Source: Ancylobacter crimeensis (lineage in GTDB: Bacteria > Pseudomonadota > Alphaproteobacteria > Rhizobiales > Xanthobacteraceae). From it: a DNA stretch of 64,000 nucleotides. Under the pieces are notes generated by a model. That model searched no databases, was not told the DNA's origin, and worked only from the letters and a program-made list of their open reading frames with translations. How positions within the stretch are numbered: the stretch's first letter is position 1; each line of letters begins with the position of its first letter. The position numbers were made by a program, and so were the translations under genes. The stretch is from assembly GCF_023016805.1 (NCBI RefSeq), contig NZ_JALKCH010000005.1, positions 310,001 to 374,000 of the forward strand, in the 5' to 3' direction. This document shows, in pieces, positions 19,701 to 27,970 of this stretch.

Positions 19701-19860
19701 CGCCGGGCAGGCTGGCCGAGACCTGGATGGTGGGGAAGTCGATCTGCGGCAGCGGCGCCACGGGAAGCTGCGGATAGGCGATCACGCCCAGAAGGGCGAG
19801 CGCCAGCATCAGCAGGGAGGTGGCGATCGGCCGGTTGATGAAGGGCGCCGAGAGGTTCAT
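16753..19860 (-). CDS. RND multidrug efflux permease, MdtB/MdtC-like
   Basis: A 1035-residue inner-membrane proton-driven pump subunit of the AcrB superfamily HAE1 group. The N-terminus (MNLSAPFINRPIATSLLM) is typical. The TM4 segment GFVVDDAIVVVENIVRHME carries the acidic proton-relay residues. The two large periplasmic loops and the second TM bundle (IGIVKKNGIMLVDFAI) are complete. Sequence resembles the MdtB/MdtC/MuxB branch, often two pumps per operon, but only one is present here. ATG 19860 has GAGGA about 7 nt upstream. It follows the adaptor gene by 10 nt. No outer-membrane factor is in the window, so a TolC-like protein must come from elsewhere. Confidence 0.95.
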   Translation of the reverse strand: MNLSAPFINRPIATSLLMLALALLGVIAYPQLPVAPLPQIDFPTIQVSASLPGASPDVMAASVASPLERRFGQIAGITQMTSSSTLGSTSITIQFDLNRDIDAAAQDVQAAITAALRQLPDDLTSPPSYRKVNPADSPIMILSARSDTMPMTAVDDVADNVLAQRLSQIDGVSQVSIAGEQKPSIRIQIDPARLAASGLTFEDVRTTLANSTAQAAKGSINGAVRSFTIAANDQITTPEAYDDVILAYRNGAPIRVRDVGHAVEGPENVNIAAWSTGRKAVVLLVFKQPGANVIATVDAIKKALPQLDAVLPAGITVDTVLDRTTTIRASVEDVQFTLGLTIGLVVLVILLFLRNLRATLIPAVVVPLSLAGSAAVMYALGFSLDNLSLMALTIAVGFVVDDAIVVVENIVRHMEEGEAAFPAAMKGAREIGFTVLSISISLVAVFIPLLLMGGIVGRLFREFALTVTAAIAVSAVVSLTLTPMLCSRFLKAPSHEHGRLYRFIEAGFDGLLAGYMATLAIAMRHRLVTLIVFFLTMGLTGWLFVVVPKGFFPTQDIGIISGLSEAAQDISPEAMKKLQQQLGAVIGADPAVAAYGSMLGSGGASTTNNGRFFIALKPRDQRDASATQVIERLRPRLAQVPGAAVFLQPAQDITVGGRVSRAQYQYTLTDVDLDELNEWAPKLMAKLRAEPDLADISSDQQGNAPQVKITIDRDHASRFGIQPAVIDATLNDAFGQQQAAQYFTQLDSYSVIIEATPELQRRIGTLDEIYVKSPTTGAAIPLSTFVSVDAKAVGPLSVQHQAQFPAITLSFNLRPGVSLGQAVEIINKAAADLGMPNTITGSFQGNAQAFQSALASEPALIAAALFAVYIILGVLYESYIHPLTILSTLPSAGIGALLALWGGGFDLSVIGIIGIILLIGIVKKNGIMLVDFAIAGERERGLDAETAITEACRLRFRPILMTTLAALLGGVPLMLGHGTGSELRQPLGYAMVGGLALSQVLTLYTTPVVYLYLARVQAWFNRRPATTASAPLPAE

Positions 19861-19870
19861 GGGCGGATCC

Positions 19871-21079
19871 TCACGGCGCCGGGGGAGCGGCTTCGCGCTC
19901 GGCGAGCTTCTGGGTCGCGCCGGTGTCCGCGCCGGGCCCGGCGACCGCCACCTTGCTGTTGGGCCGCAGCCGGTACTGCCCCTCGGTCACGACGCTCTGG
20001 CCGTCGCTGAGCCCGCTCGTCACCACGGCCGAGCCCTTGGACATGGTTCCGGTCTCGATGGGGGTCATGGTGGCGACCTCCTCGGGTCCGACCACCCAGG
20101 CGAACAGCCCGTCCGGCCCGCGCTGCACCGCGGCGACAGGAACAGTCAGCGCGTCCTTCAGCGTGCCGACCTCGAGGTCGACATGCACGAAGGCGCCCGG
20201 CCAGAGCGTCTCTTTCTCGTTGGGGAACATCGCCTTCAGCCGCAGCGTGCCGGTGGAGGTGTCGATCTGGTTGTCGATCACCGCGAGCTTTCCGGTGCCG
20301 AGCACGGTGCCGTCCCCGCCTTTCGCCACCGCCGGAACCGGGCCGGCAGCAAGGGCGGCCTGCACCGCGGGCAGGTTCTTTTCCGGCAGGGTCAGCACCA
20401 CCGCGATCGGCTTCAGCGTGGCCAGCACCGCGATCGGCGTGGTGTCGCTCGAATGGACGACATTGCCGGCATCGACCTGTCTCATGCCCATGCGGCCGTC
20501 CACCGGGGCGGTGATGGTGGTGTAGTCGAGATTGGTCTGCGCGCTCTCGATCTGCGCCTCGTCTGCGGCGATGGTCGCCTTGTACTGGTCGACCGTGGCC
20601 TGCTGCTGGTCCACCGTCTGCTTCGAGGCGAAATCGCTCTTGGCGAGGGTGAGCGAGCGGGTGAGGTCCGCCTGCGCGCTGGCGAGCAGGGCCTCGTCCT
20701 TCGCCTTGGCGGCCCTGGCCTGCGCCAGTGTCGCCTGCGCGAGGCGCGGGTCGAGCCGGGCCAGCACGTCGCCGGCCTTGACCTGCTGGCCCTCGGTGAA
20801 GGTGACGGACTGCAGCGTCCCGTCGATGCGGGAATGGATGTTGACCGTCTGCGAGGCCTGCACGGTGCCGATGCCGCTCAGCGTCACCGCCACGTCGCGG
20901 CGTTCCACCTTGGCGACGCTGACCGGGACGACGACGCTCTTGGCCGTGGCGGTCTTTTCGGGGGCCGGTTCCGGCGTCGCCCGGCCCTTGACCACCCAGA
21001 TCGCCCCCCCGGCAATGGCCAGCAGAGCGATGGCGGCAACGATACCCCTGCCGCGTCCCGGACGGTCGGCACCTTGCAT
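19871..21079 (-). CDS. RND efflux periplasmic adaptor (membrane fusion protein), MdtA-like
   Basis: A 402-residue adaptor bridging the RND permease to an outer-membrane channel. An N-terminal membrane anchor spans residues ~13-30. A lipoyl/hairpin region follows, opening with VQASQTVNIHSRIDGTLQS, with a coiled-coil hairpin at about residues 100-170 (many Gln and Ala). Beta-barrel and membrane-proximal domains come last. ATG 21079 has GGGGAG 7 nt upstream, better than the in-frame ATGs at 21094 and 21109. It is the first gene of a two-gene efflux operon. No divergent regulator gene is present. Confidence 0.93.
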   Translation of the reverse strand: MQGADRPGRGRGIVAAIALLAIAGGAIWVVKGRATPEPAPEKTATAKSVVVPVSVAKVERRDVAVTLSGIGTVQASQTVNIHSRIDGTLQSVTFTEGQQVKAGDVLARLDPRLAQATLAQARAAKAKDEALLASAQADLTRSLTLAKSDFASKQTVDQQQATVDQYKATIAADEAQIESAQTNLDYTTITAPVDGRMGMRQVDAGNVVHSSDTTPIAVLATLKPIAVVLTLPEKNLPAVQAALAAGPVPAVAKGGDGTVLGTGKLAVIDNQIDTSTGTLRLKAMFPNEKETLWPGAFVHVDLEVGTLKDALTVPVAAVQRGPDGLFAWVVGPEEVATMTPIETGTMSKGSAVVTSGLSDGQSVVTEGQYRLRPNSKVAVAGPGADTGATQKLAEREAAPPAP

Positions 21080-21331
21080 CACGGATCTCCCCATATCGTA
21101 GCGCAGCATTCTGCGCCGGGATGAAACCCGGATGGGGTTAAATCTTGTTCAGCAAGAAGACGTTAGGGAAGGTGGTGCCGACCCCGGTGGCGGCCGGCGG
21201 CGATCGATGCTTAGCCGGCGCGCGGCAGATCGCCGTTACGTCAGGTGCCGTCCGGCGCCACCCGCATTGCCGCGTTGCACAGCACGAAGCGGCGAAGCTC
21301 CTGCGCGCGATCTCGCAAACGTGATGCCGGC

Positions 21332-23056
21332 TCAGGCGGTCGCACCCTCGATCAGCGGGAGGTAATGCTGCGGCTGGCGCATGACCATGAGGTCCTTGCG
21401 CCGCACGACATTGGTCGGATAGGGCGTGTCGAGATTCGTGGTGTCGATCTCCGCGACCGCTACGCCCTCGCCGGAAGCGATGATCGCCTCGCGGCGCGGG
21501 AAGGCGAAGGTGTCCGGCCCGAACACGCCGCTCGTGCCGCCATAACCGGCGGCCTCGTCCAGCACATTGGCGAAGGCGAGGAAGCAGTTGTTCTCGCCGG
21601 CCCGTGCCCGCATCAGGTGCCAGTGGTGCGGATCCGCCCCGGTCGGGATCGGGTAGTTCTGCGCCACTTTCGTGCCGGCATGGCCGAAGCTGAGCCGGCC
21701 GCGCAGCGCGGCCGGGCAGAGCAGGAGGTCGCAGCCGCGCAGGGCGAGAACCCGCCCGGATTCCGGGAAGGCGGCGTCATGGCCGACCATCAATCCGATC
21801 CGCCCGAGCGGGGTGTCGAGCACGGTCCAGTCGCCGCCGGGCGTCGCCCAATTGTGGTCGGCGGCATCGAGATGGAGCTTGCGGGCCGTCCCCAGATGCC
21901 CGCCGGGGCCGACCAGCGCGGCGGCATTGTAGAGCCCGTCCTCCGCCGCCTCGGCAAAACCGGCGGCAAGGAAGATGCCGTGCCGCGCGGCGATGGCAGC
22001 GAGCGAGGCCGCGACCTCGGCGCCGGGCAGCGGGGCGGGAGCGTCGAGCCCGGTCACCGCGCGCTCGGGGAAGACGACGAGGTCGGCGCCCGCTGCCTTC
22101 GCCTCGCCGGTCAGCTCCGCGATGCGGGCGAGGTTGCTGCTCGCGTCCGGGCCGGGGGCGAACTGCGCGACCGCGACCTTCGAGCGCCGGCCGGGGGGCA
22201 GCGGACGGTGGCCGTAGAGGCCGAAAAAGTCGAGCGGGTTCCACGAGAAGGTGCTGGTCGGCAGCTCCATGTAGAGTTCTGGCCGGCGCTGGGCGAACAC
22301 CTCCTCGCCCAGCACCCGGTGGGCCCGGGTCTTGTCGAGGTCGATTTCGGCGCGGGCGATGCCATCGCCGCTATCGACCACCGCCTCGATGCTGCCGTCC
22401 GGCCCGATGACGCAGGAGCCGCCGGAGAACTGCACCGTGCGCTCCAGCCCCCAACGATTGGCCTCGATGACGTAGCAGGAATTCTCGAAGGCGCGGGTGA
22501 TCCAGTAGGGCGCCGGGGTGCGCTCGGCCAGCCAGTTCGAGATGTGGCAGATGATGTCTGCCCCCTGCAGCGCGCAGAGCCGGGCGGTCTCGATGAAATG
22601 GATGTCCATGCAGATCAGCAGGGCGACGCGGCCGACCGGGGTGTCGAACACACGGTGCGCATCGCCATTCGCCGCCCATTTCGGCTCGGAAATATAGGGG
22701 TGGCTCTTGCGGTGGGTGCCGATGACGCCGCCGGGGCCGATGAGCACGGCGGCATTGTAGTAGAGCCCGGTCTGGGCATCGACCTCCGGCATGCCGATGA
22801 CGATGTGGCAGCCCTTTTCCTTCGCCAGCGCGGCGAAGCGATCCGTGGTCGGGCCTGGTACGGTCTCGACATAAGGCGCGACCTCGGCGCGGTCGAACCA
22901 GCAATAGCCGGTCGTGCCCATTTCCGGGGTGACGATGAGTTCCGCGCCGTCGTCCGCGGCCTCAGCCACCAGTGCGAGGAGCCGGGAGACATTGCGCTCC
23001 TTCTCCGCGAGGGTCGGCTCGAACTGGACGGCGGCGACGGTCTTCAGCGTGGCCAT
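21332..23056 (-). CDS. Tandem two-domain nitrilase-superfamily hydrolase (second domain lacks catalytic Cys)
   Basis: A 574-residue protein made of two carbon-nitrogen hydrolase domains. In domain 1 (about 1-275) the full triad is visible: Glu45 in TPEMGTTGY, Lys117 in HRKSHPY and Cys149 in LLICMDIHF. In domain 2 (about 290-565) Glu (FPERAVTG) and Lys (ARKLHLD) remain, but the nucleophile position reads GLMVGHDAAF, with Gly in place of Cys. Domain 2 is therefore predicted to be inactive. ATG 23056 has GGAG 8 nt upstream. It is the last gene of the amide operon, so a short amide, carbamoyl compound or nitrile is the likely substrate class. Single nitrilases are usually about 260-340 residues. 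Confidence 0.88.
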   Translation of the reverse strand: MATLKTVAAVQFEPTLAEKERNVSRLLALVAEAADDGAELIVTPEMGTTGYCWFDRAEVAPYVETVPGPTTDRFAALAKEKGCHIVIGMPEVDAQTGLYYNAAVLIGPGGVIGTHRKSHPYISEPKWAANGDAHRVFDTPVGRVALLICMDIHFIETARLCALQGADIICHISNWLAERTPAPYWITRAFENSCYVIEANRWGLERTVQFSGGSCVIGPDGSIEAVVDSGDGIARAEIDLDKTRAHRVLGEEVFAQRRPELYMELPTSTFSWNPLDFFGLYGHRPLPPGRRSKVAVAQFAPGPDASSNLARIAELTGEAKAAGADLVVFPERAVTGLDAPAPLPGAEVAASLAAIAARHGIFLAAGFAEAAEDGLYNAAALVGPGGHLGTARKLHLDAADHNWATPGGDWTVLDTPLGRIGLMVGHDAAFPESGRVLALRGCDLLLCPAALRGRLSFGHAGTKVAQNYPIPTGADPHHWHLMRARAGENNCFLAFANVLDEAAGYGGTSGVFGPDTFAFPRREAIIASGEGVAVAEIDTTNLDTPYPTNVVRRKDLMVMRQPQHYLPLIEGATA

Positions 23057-23124
23057 GAACGTGCTCCGGGCAGGAAAAGGGCGGCCGGCGCCGGGCGCCG
23101 GGAGTGGTGTTCGTGCGTCTGTCT

Positions 23125-23232
23125 TCCCTCTCCCTGCCGGGGAGAGGTGGCCTGCGAGGGGGCGAAGCTGCTGCGCACCGAGACCCCTCGCCCCAGCCCA
23201 CTCAACGTCGGGGAGAGGGCAGGGTGAGGGGG
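23125..23232. repeat. Palindromic intergenic repeat (CCCTCTCCC/GGGAGAGGG type)
   Basis: The gap between formamidase and nitrilase holds C-rich then G-rich arms: CCCTCTCCC at 23126 pairs with GGGAGAGGG at 23211, and CCCCTCGCCCC pairs with later GAGGGGG. A local hairpin TCCCTGCCGGGGAGA lies inside. Such elements are widespread between genes of alphaproteobacteria. Here it may attenuate or stabilise the transcript before the last gene. Confidence 0.6.
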
Positions 23233-23285
23233 CGTGCGGCAGGGGGAGGGACAGGCGCTTGCGGAGCCTTCCACCCCGCGCGACG

Positions 23286-24275
23286 TCAGCCGAGATACGA
23301 CTTCAGGATCGACGCCCCGAGCGTGTATTTCGGGTCCACCATGTTGCCCACTCGCACGCGGCCGCACTGGGTCAGCAGCATGTAGGCCTCCACCTCGTCG
23401 AAGCCGTAGTCGGCCGCCATCCAGCGGATGAGGTCGCGATAGGCCATGCGGGCGGCGTCCTCCATCGGGCGGGTGGAGCCGATGGACATGATGAAGTCCG
23501 CCGTCTCCAGCCGCGGGGTGGAGATCGTCCAGCCCTTGATCAGGTCGATCTGGATGGTGGTGACGGTCGGGTGCTCCAGCGCCACGCCGCACAGCTCGCC
23601 GTCGCCCTGGGTGGCGTGGCAGTCGCCGAGATAGACGAGGCCGCCCTTGGTGTTGACCGGAAGGTAGATCACCGCGCCGACGCCGACATCCGGCAGGTCC
23701 ATGTTGCCGCCGTAATAGTCCGGTTGCAGCGAGGTGATGGCCTCGATCTCCGGCGAGGTGCCGATGGTACCGATGAAGGGCACGTAGGGCAGGGTGATCT
23801 TGTCGTTCCATTTCGTGCCGGTCTCGGCGTCGACATGGAGCTTCTTCACCTTGATCGGCAACGCCGGATTCAGCATCGCCGTGTCCTTGGTGGGCACGAG
23901 GCCGCCGAAATCCGGCATGATGAGCGTGGTGCCCACCGGCTGCTCGCCGCGCGGCACGATGCTCTTGATGTAGATCGCGATGGTGTCGCCCTTTTCCGCG
24001 CCATTGACGAAGATCGGGCCGTTCTGCGGGTTGAGATAGGGGAAGTTCAGGATCTCGAGCGGGTTGTCCGTCTCGTGCTTGATCTTGCCCTCGAAGGCGT
24101 CGTGCGTCTCCGCCGAGACCACCGCGCCGGGATCCACGCTCAGCACCGGCTTCACATAGGGGCCGTAGACGTAGTGGTAGGTGCCCTGCACCTCTTCGGT
24201 GATGCTGAAGGATGGGCCCGGCTGGCCCTTGGCGAGGCCCTTCTTTGCCATGATGGATTGTTCGAGCCAGGACAT
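23286..24275 (-). CDS. fmdA: Formamidase/acetamidase
   Basis: A 329-residue cytoplasmic enzyme of the FmdA/AmdA family that hydrolyses short amides (formamide, acetamide) to ammonia and the acid. Family motifs are clear: ETHDAFEGKI near residue 60, a central LPYVPFIGTIG, and GDCHATQGDGELCG in the C-terminal half. Length agrees with short FmdA forms. ATG 24275 has GGGAG 8 nt upstream. It is immediately downstream of the amide/urea-type ABC transporter genes and in the same operon as the AmiC/AmiR regulators. The released ammonia is presumably used as nitrogen source. Confidence 0.93.
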   Translation of the reverse strand: MSWLEQSIMAKKGLAKGQPGPSFSITEEVQGTYHYVYGPYVKPVLSVDPGAVVSAETHDAFEGKIKHETDNPLEILNFPYLNPQNGPIFVNGAEKGDTIAIYIKSIVPRGEQPVGTTLIMPDFGGLVPTKDTAMLNPALPIKVKKLHVDAETGTKWNDKITLPYVPFIGTIGTSPEIEAITSLQPDYYGGNMDLPDVGVGAVIYLPVNTKGGLVYLGDCHATQGDGELCGVALEHPTVTTIQIDLIKGWTISTPRLETADFIMSIGSTRPMEDAARMAYRDLIRWMAADYGFDEVEAYMLLTQCGRVRVGNMVDPKYTLGASILKSYLG

Positions 24276-24295
24276 GTGATTGCTCCCTGTGGACT

Positions 24296-25009
24296 TCAGA
24301 CGGCGAGATGGCGGCGCATGGCCTCGCCATCGGCGAGGGCGTCGCGTTCGAGCTCGGCGACGATCCGGCCCTTGTCGAGCACGTAGCAGCGCTGCGCCAT
24401 GGCGCGGATCATGTCGATGTTCTGCTCGACGAGGACGATGGTGGTGCCGGTCGCGCGGTTCAGCTCGACCATGATGCGGGCGATGTCCTGCACGATGTTG
24501 GGCTGGATGCCCTCGGACGGCTCGTCGAGAAGGATCAGCGAGGGGTTCGCCACCAGCACCCGGCCGATGGCGAGCTGCTGCTGCTGGCCGCCGGACATGG
24601 TGCCGGCGCGCTGGTTCCAGCGCTCGCGCAGGATGGGGAAATAGGAGAGCACGCGCTCGCGGTCGGCCTCGCTCACCCCGCCGGCGCGCATGCCGCCGAC
24701 CGCGATGTTCTCGCCCACCGTCAGGCGCGGGAACACGTCGCGACCCTGCGGCACATAGCCGAGGCCGAGCCGGGCGCGCCGGTGCGCGGCCAGCCGCTCC
24801 ACCGCCTTGCCCTGATAGACGATGGAGCCCTGCGTGGCTGGGATCAGGCCGATCAGGCTCTTCATCAGCGTCGACTTGCCGACGCCGTTGCGCCCGATCA
24901 CGGCGACGATCTCGCTCTCCCGCACCTCGATGTCGAGGCCCTGCAGCACCGGCTTGCCGCCATAGCCGGCGCGCAGGCCGAGCGTGGAGAGCAGCACTTC
25001 CTTACGCAT
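24296..25009 (-). CDS. urtE: Amide/urea-type ABC transporter ATPase 2 (UrtE/LivF family)
   Basis: A 237-residue ATPase with Walker A GRNGVGKST (39-47), signature MSGGQQQQLAIGR and Walker B LILLDEPSEGIQPNI. The EGIQP segment is characteristic of UrtE among LivF relatives. Its start overlaps the end of the UrtD gene by 8 nt. Together with UrtB, UrtC and UrtD it would power uptake of the ligand of the binding protein. The urt symbol reflects sequence family only. The formamidase neighbour and AmiC/AmiR suggest short amides rather than, or in addition to, urea. Confidence 0.9.
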   Translation of the reverse strand: MRKEVLLSTLGLRAGYGGKPVLQGLDIEVRESEIVAVIGRNGVGKSTLMKSLIGLIPATQGSIVYQGKAVERLAAHRRARLGLGYVPQGRDVFPRLTVGENIAVGGMRAGGVSEADRERVLSYFPILRERWNQRAGTMSGGQQQQLAIGRVLVANPSLILLDEPSEGIQPNIVQDIARIMVELNRATGTTIVLVEQNIDMIRAMAQRCYVLDKGRIVAELERDALADGEAMRRHLAV

Positions 25010-25730
25010 GAGCCGTCTCCGCGACCTGACCGAGATAGATGGCGGCGACCCGCTCGTCGGCGACGATCTCGTCCACCGTGCCTTGCGCGAACACCTGGCC
25101 GAGATGCAGCACCGTCACCTTCTGCGCGACCTGCCGGACGAAGGCCATGTCGTGCTCCACCGCCAGCACGGTCATGCCGTCCGCATTCAGCCGCTGCACC
25201 ATTTCCCCGGTGGCGTGGGTCTCCTCCGGCGACATGCCGGCGGTGGGCTCGTCGAGCAGCAGCAGCTTGGGCTTGAGGCTCACCGCCATGCCGATCTCCA
25301 GCCACTGCTTCTGGCCGTGGCTGAGATTGCCGGCGAGGCGGTCGGCATCGGGAGCGAGCTTGAGGAAGTCGAGCAGCCGGCCGATCTCGGCGACAAGATG
25401 CGCCGGCTCATAATGGTGCTGCATCGCGATTTCGAGGTTCTGCCGCACGCTCAGCGCCTTGAAGATGCCGGGCACCTGGAACTTCACGCTCATGCCGCGG
25501 CGGATGCGCTGGAACGGCTTGAAGGCGGTGATGTCCTCGCCGTCGAACAGGATCTGGCCCGAACTCGGAAGATGCTCGCCGAGGACGAGGCGGAACAGGG
25601 TGGACTTGCCGGCGCCGTTCGGCCCGATGAGGCAGTGCACCTCGCCCGGCTCCAGCGCCAGGTCGACATTGTTGGTGACGTGCAGGCCGCCGAAGCGCTT
25701 GTTGAGGGCGCGCGTCTCGAGGATCGCCAT
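25002..25730 (-). CDS. urtD: Amide/urea-type ABC transporter ATPase 1 (UrtD/LivG family)
   Basis: A 242-residue ATPase with Walker A GPNGAGKST (36-44), signature LSHGQKQWLEIG and Walker B LLLLDEPTAGMSPEE. The LSHGQKQWLEIG form is the UrtD variant of the LivG signature. ATG 25730 has GGGAGA 8 nt upstream and shares a base with the stop of the permease gene (TGATG), a sign of translational coupling. It pairs with the second ATPase downstream to form the motor of a branched-chain-type importer. Confidence 0.9.
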   Translation of the reverse strand: MAILETRALNKRFGGLHVTNNVDLALEPGEVHCLIGPNGAGKSTLFRLVLGEHLPSSGQILFDGEDITAFKPFQRIRRGMSVKFQVPGIFKALSVRQNLEIAMQHHYEPAHLVAEIGRLLDFLKLAPDADRLAGNLSHGQKQWLEIGMAVSLKPKLLLLDEPTAGMSPEETHATGEMVQRLNADGMTVLAVEHDMAFVRQVAQKVTVLHLGQVFAQGTVDEIVADERVAAIYLGQVAETAHA

Positions 25731-26794
25731 CACACGTCTCCCGTTTTGCGTGAGCGGAACGGGCGGGCGATCAGCCGCGCGAAGGCGAAGGCGAGGCCCT
25801 GCGGTGCCAGCAGCACGGTCAGCACCAGCAGCACCCCCATCACCACCAGCGCATACTGGCTGCCATGGATGGTGAGCGCCTGGAACACCGAGAGCACAAC
25901 CAGCGTGCCGACCAGCGTGGTGGTGAGGTCGGAGCGCCCGCCCACCGCGACCCACACGATCGGCAGGGCCGCCGCCGTCATGCCCATGGAGGAGGGCGTG
26001 ATGTACTGGCCCCAGCTCGTGTAGAGCACGCCCGACAGCCCGGCCAGCATGGCGCCGATGACGAAGGCGCCGAGCTGGTATTTGCGGATGTCGTAGCCCA
26101 GCATCTCGGCACGCTCCGGGTTTTCGCGGATGGCGACGAGCACATTGCCGAAGGGCGAATTCACCAGGATGCGCAGGCCGAGATAGACCACCACCATCAG
26201 CGCCAGCACGACGTAATAGAGCTCGACATCGGGGAACAGCACGAGGTCGCCGCCCGGCCATGGCAGGGTCAGCGGGGGCATTGCGCTCATGCCGTTGAAA
26301 CCGTTGAGCCGGGCCTTGCCGATGTGCCATTCCGGGCCGGCGGTCTGCGCCATGAAGCGCTCCAGCACCAGCGTCACCGACAGCGTCACGATGCCGAGGA
26401 ACACCCCCGAGATGCGGCCGAAATAGAGGAAATAGCCCAACAGCACCGCGAAGAGCGCGGCGAACAGCACCGCCAGCACCAGCGCCACCAGCGTGAAACC
26501 GTAGGCCGCGCCGAAATTGATCGTCAGCACGCCGTAGGAATAGCCGGCGATGCCGAAGAAGGCGGTCTGGCCGAAGGACAGCGCGCCGCCATAGCCCCAG
26601 ATGAGGCTGAGGCCGAGCGCCATGAACACCCAGGTGAAGAAATACACCGTGTTGCCGACCGTGTAACCGTCGGAGAACAGCGGATAGGCGCAGGCCCCGG
26701 CCAGCACGACGAGAAAGCCGAGCCAGAACAGCGGCCCCCGGCCCAGCGTCTGCGGGCCTTCGAGACGGGAGAAGAAGCGGAAAGTCGCGTTCAT
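25730..26794 (-). CDS. urtC: Amide/urea-type ABC transporter permease 2 (UrtC/LivM family)
   Basis: A 354-residue inner-membrane permease with about ten hydrophobic segments. Family landmarks include SLIWGYGGALSFGQTAFFG and the cytoplasmic EAA-like loop AIRENPERAEMLGYDIRKYQ, which docks the ATPases. ATG 26794 has GGGAG about 9 nt upstream, and longer in-frame starts lack this. It sits 16 nt after the first permease gene and touches the next ATPase gene. Confidence 0.92.
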   Translation of the reverse strand: MNATFRFFSRLEGPQTLGRGPLFWLGFLVVLAGACAYPLFSDGYTVGNTVYFFTWVFMALGLSLIWGYGGALSFGQTAFFGIAGYSYGVLTINFGAAYGFTLVALVLAVLFAALFAVLLGYFLYFGRISGVFLGIVTLSVTLVLERFMAQTAGPEWHIGKARLNGFNGMSAMPPLTLPWPGGDLVLFPDVELYYVVLALMVVVYLGLRILVNSPFGNVLVAIRENPERAEMLGYDIRKYQLGAFVIGAMLAGLSGVLYTSWGQYITPSSMGMTAAALPIVWVAVGGRSDLTTTLVGTLVVLSVFQALTIHGSQYALVVMGVLLVLTVLLAPQGLAFAFARLIARPFRSRKTGDV

Positions 26795-26810
26795 GTGCGT
26801 TGCTCCCGGC

Positions 26811-27683
26811 TCAGGCGCGTTCGCGCAGGAGGAAGCCGGAGAGGCCGCGCGGCAGCACCCGGATGACGATGATGACGGCGAGCAGCAGGCCGATCTGGCC
26901 GAAGAGCTGGCCATAGAGCGAAGTCATGGTCGCCTTTACCACGGCGAGCACCGCGGCCGCCGGCGCGGTGCCGAGGAAGACGTCGGCCCCTCCGACCACC
27001 ACGGTCACGAAGGCCTCCATGATGAAGGTGGTGCCCATGGTCGGCACCAGCGTCATGGTGGGGGCGTAGAGCCCGCCGGCAAGCCCGGCGAGGCCCGCGC
27101 CGAGCGCGAAGGTGAGGGTGTAGACGCGGCGGGTGTCGACGCCGAGCGCGGCCGCCATGTGCGGCACCTGGATGGTGGCGCGGGCCATCACGCCGAAGCG
27201 GGTCCAGTTGAACAGCGCATAGAGCGCGGCCAGCACCACCAGCGCCGCGACGAACAGCACCACCCGGTAGAGCGAATAGGAATAGCCGCCGACCTGGAAG
27301 CTGCCGAAGGGCGTGCCGACCCCGGCCATGGTCGAGCCCAGCAGGATCAGCGTGCCCTGGGTCGCGATGAGGCTGAGGCCCCAGGTGGCGACGATGGTGT
27401 CCAGCGGGCGCTCATAGAGGTGGCGTATCACCACGATCTCGACCAGCGCACCCACCAGGGCCGCGACCAGCGCGCCGAGCAGTATGGCGAGCGGCAGCGG
27501 CAGGCCGGCATGGGCGGCCGAGACGGTGACATAGGCGCCGCACATGATGAACTCGCCATGGGCGAGGTTGATGACGCCCATCATGCCGAAGATGACGGCG
27601 AGGCCGCAGGCGGACAGCACCAGGAAGGCGAAGGCGTCGCCGAACTGGTAGAGGGCGGAGAAGGCGAGCGTTCCGACATCCAT
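26811..27683 (-). CDS. urtB: Amide/urea-type ABC transporter permease 1 (UrtB/LivH family)
   Basis: A 290-residue permease. Typical LivH/UrtB segments are present: VIFGMMGVINLAHGEFIMCG near residue 35 and ARATIQVPHMAAALGVDTRR (the ATPase-contact loop). The N-terminus MDVGTLAFSALYQ fits family length, but the ribosome site is weak (AAGG 11 nt away). The poor site and the 287-nt hairpin-bearing gap before it may lower its expression relative to the binding protein. Confidence 0.92.
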   Translation of the reverse strand: MDVGTLAFSALYQFGDAFAFLVLSACGLAVIFGMMGVINLAHGEFIMCGAYVTVSAAHAGLPLPLAILLGALVAALVGALVEIVVIRHLYERPLDTIVATWGLSLIATQGTLILLGSTMAGVGTPFGSFQVGGYSYSLYRVVLFVAALVVLAALYALFNWTRFGVMARATIQVPHMAAALGVDTRRVYTLTFALGAGLAGLAGGLYAPTMTLVPTMGTTFIMEAFVTVVVGGADVFLGTAPAAAVLAVVKATMTSLYGQLFGQIGLLLAVIIVIRVLPRGLSGFLLRERA

Positions 27684-27886
27684 CGGCGAGGGGGCCTTGC
27701 GGTTCGGGGAGGGACGGGTCCGGCGGTAGCGGGGCGGAAGGGGTGCCCCGGCCAGTGAGGGGGTCGGGCCGGGGCAGGCGCGGAACGGGCGAGGGGCCCG
27801 GCCGCGCATGGAGCGCTCCGCGCGCGGAGCACCCCGGAAAGCGGGCGGAGGATTCCGCTGGGGGGCATCGGGCGAGGCGCCGGGGA

Positions 27887-27947
27887 CATGCCGGCCGGAT
27901 TCCACAGGGGAGCTTCATCCGGCCGGCATGGTGCCCCGTGGGGCACC
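27887..27947. repeat. Paired strong hairpins between binding-protein and permease genes
   Basis: A perfect 14-bp inverted repeat CATGCCGGCCGGAT / ATCCGGCCGGCATG (27887-27900 and 27917-27930, 16-nt loop) is followed at once by GGTGCCCC/GGGGCACC (27930-27947). Neither has a T-run, so mRNA stabilisation or partial attenuation is more likely than full termination. This would favour the binding protein over membrane components, as intergenic hairpins do in other importer operons. The rest of the 27684-27970 gap has no gene. Confidence 0.75.
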
Positions 27948-27970
27948 CGTCGATCAGGCCGCCTGCGGCA

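Noticed and set aside
16414-20010. A long plus-strand open frame across the RND permease gene
   Set aside because: Its translation is Arg/His/Gln-rich with no family signature, while the minus strand encodes a full-length RND pump.
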